Made by a program: the position numbers and the translations under genes
The notes under the pieces: generated by a model
What the model saw: only the letters and a program-made list of their open reading frames with translations
Told to the model about the DNA's origin: nothing
Databases searched by the model: none
Part shown: positions 63,501 to 64,000 of the stretch, one piece after another
Numbering within the stretch: position 1 is the first letter of the stretch
How the letters are laid out: every line of letters begins with the position of its first letter
Assembly: GCF_027922265.1 (NCBI RefSeq)
Contig: NZ_BSFI01000004.1
Span: 248,001 to 312,000 of the forward strand
Length of the DNA stretch: 64,000 nucleotides
Direction of reading: 5' to 3'
Origin: Hansschlegelia plantiphila
GTDB lineage: Bacteria > Pseudomonadota > Alphaproteobacteria > Rhizobiales > Methylopilaceae

Positions 63501-64000
63501 GCCCGATGAACGACACGAGGCTCATCACGAGCTCTTCGCGGATCGGGTCGATCGGCGGGTTCGTCACCTGCGCGAAGTTCTGCTTGAAATAGGTGTAGAG
63601 CAGCTTCGACTTGAGCGAGAGCGCCGACAGCGGCGTGTCGGTGCCCATCGATCCGGTGGCTTCCTGCCCCGTGGTCGCCATCGGCGTCAGCAGGAGCTTG
63701 ACGTCCTCCTGGGTGTAGCCGAACGCCTGCTGGCGATCGAGCAGGCTCGGCTCGCTGCGCGGCCGCGGCGGCGGCGCGTCGGGCAGGTCCTCGAGCACGA
63801 GCTGGGTCTTCTTCAGCCACTCCTTGTAGGGATTGGCGGCCGAAAGCTCGGACTTGATCTCCTCGTCGGAGACGATGCGGCCCTGCTCGAGGTCGATCAG
63901 CAACATGCGGCCGGGCTGCAGCCGCCACTTGCGGATGATCTTGTCCTCGGGAACGGTGAGCACGCCCATTTCGGACGCCATCACGACGAGGTCGTCGTCG
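60505..64000 (-). CDS. gltB: Glutamate synthase large subunit, 5' part outside the window
   Basis: The 3' portion (1165 codons visible) of the NADPH glutamate synthase large subunit, which makes two glutamates from glutamine and 2-oxoglutarate. The frame is still open at the window edge, so the amidotransferase domain with the catalytic N-terminal cysteine is not seen. Visible are the end of the amidotransferase domain, the central domain, the FMN-binding synthase domain ([57 protein letters not shown]), the [3Fe-4S] motif [19 protein letters not shown], and the C-terminal right-handed beta-helix with G-x-x-G-x-x-x-G repeats. It is upstream of gltD on the minus strand. Confidence 0.97.
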   Translation of the reverse strand, partial: DDDLVVMASEMGVLTVPEDKIIRKWRLQPGRMLLIDLEQGRIVSDEEIKSELSAANPYKEWLKKTQLVLEDLPDAPPPRPRSEPSLLDRQQAFGYTQEDVKLLLTPMATTGQEATGSMGTDTPLSALSLKSKLLYTYFKQNFAQVTNPPIDPIREELVMSLVSFIGPRPNLFDLDGSSKKKRLEVRQPILTNEDLEKIRAIDDLAESHFQTRTLDTTYPAEKGATGMADAIDRLCERAEAAVHGGFNIVVLSDRLVSPTRIAIPAALACAAVHHNLIRKGLRTSVGLVVESGEPREVHHFAVLAGYGAEAINPYLAFETLASMHKALDFPERIDATEVRTRYIKSIGKGLLKVMSKMGISTYQSYCGAQIFDAVGLSREFVDRFFTGTATPVGGVGLTEIAEETVRRHTLAFADVPVLRSSLDVGGEYGYRIRGEDHAWTPESVADLQHAVRTRSFAKYEDFAQELNQQSERLLTLRGLFRIRTAEERGRDAVALDDVEPASEIVKRFVTGAMSFGSISREAHETLAIAMNRIGGKSNTGEGGEEPERFVRMANGDSKRSAIKQVASGRFGVTTEYLVNADMIQIKVAQGAKPGEGGQLPGHKVDAAIAKVRRSTPGVGLISPPPHHDIYSIEDLAQLIYDLKNVNPEAGVSVKLVSEVGVGTVAAGVAKARADHITISGFEGGTGASPLTSLKHAGGPWETGLAETQQTLVMNKLRGRVRLQVDGGLRTGRDVVVGALLGADEYGFSTAPLIAAGCLMMRKCHLNTCPVGIATQDPVLRKRFKGTPENVIDYLFFVAEEVRLLLAEMGFTKLDDVIGRSDLLDKREAIGHWKARGLDFSKLFAKPVVGADVAIRHAETQDHHLEAVLDRDLIQAALPAIETGEAVVIERRIVSRNRSVGAMLSGAVAKAHGSSGLPDDTITVKLTGTAGQSFGAFLAAGVTFDLTGEANDYVGKGLSGGRIIVRPAANAGIVAEESIIVGNTVLYGAIEGECYFRGVAGERFAVRNSGAVAVVEGAGDHGCEYMTGGVVVVLGKTGRNFAAGMSGGVAYVLDEAGDFAARCNLSMVDLEPVPEEEELLEELHHHGGDLEFKGRIHVDPDMTRHDEDRLHQLIAAHLAHTGSGRAKAILDDWAGYRNKFVKVMPVEYRRALREMEKARTLQAAE

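Overview
The window is 64 kb of high-GC, gene-dense DNA from an alphaproteobacterium, most likely a member of the Hyphomicrobiales (Rhizobiales). The reasons are the linked chvI-chvG-hprK-manX-ptsH block, the trpF-trpB-trpA-accD-folC run, ahcY next to a DivL-type kinase, a ChpT phosphotransferase, a TsaE-kinase fusion, and EipA/DUF1134 and ATPase-zeta proteins. Genus cannot be fixed from the sequence. No rRNA, tRNA, CRISPR array, transposase, integrase or prophage gene was seen. This is core chromosome, and the accessory-looking material is confined to short palindromic intergenic repeats and a few lineage-specific genes.

Layout. 1-9.6 kb: a truncated membrane protein, trmJ, purB, an SH3 protein with a very proline/arginine/aspartate-rich tail, an HpcH/HpaI aldolase, the F1-ATPase inhibitor zeta, ftsH and glmM. 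9.6-16.5 kb: an outer-membrane barrel gene preceded by a full CtrA-type box, serC, sseB, a coiled-coil membrane protein, eipA, cysQ and chpT. 16.6-19.5 kb: a sulfate ABC importer (sbp, cysT, cysW) without its ATPase. 19.7-24.7 kb: the trpFBA-accD-folC operon joined by four-base stop/start overlaps. 24.7-36 kb: a sulfotransferase-like gene, trxA, a PRC-barrel protein, addA, addB, a MurU-like uridylyltransferase and the TsaE/sugar-kinase fusion. 36-40 kb: divL and ahcY. 40-49.7 kb: a small secreted protein, a Tim44-like protein, the PTS-Ntr-like HPr/IIA/HprK genes, ChvG-ChvI, a HugZ-like protein, a divergent PckA-like protein and an aldo/keto reductase. 49.7-64 kb: a Na+/H+ antiporter-like protein, kdsD, an outer-membrane barrel protein, a DMT transporter, galU, a lytic transglycosylase, a DUF459 protein, gltD and the 3' part of gltB.

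Themes. Envelope construction and surveillance dominate: glmM, kdsD, galU, the TsaE/AmgK-MurU pair, lytic transglycosylase, EipA, two barrels and ChvG-ChvI. Cell-cycle control is the second thread: DivL, ChpT and a CtrA-type site. Carbon, nitrogen and sulfur sensing is the third: PTS proteins, glutamate synthase, sulfate uptake, CysQ and SAH hydrolase.

The most unusual item is the PckA-like protein at 47.0-48.6 kb. It occupies the place next to ChvGI where PEP carboxykinase is expected and keeps the overall fold signature and P-loop, but it has lost most of the residues that bind substrate and metal. It is the best candidate here for an undescribed function.
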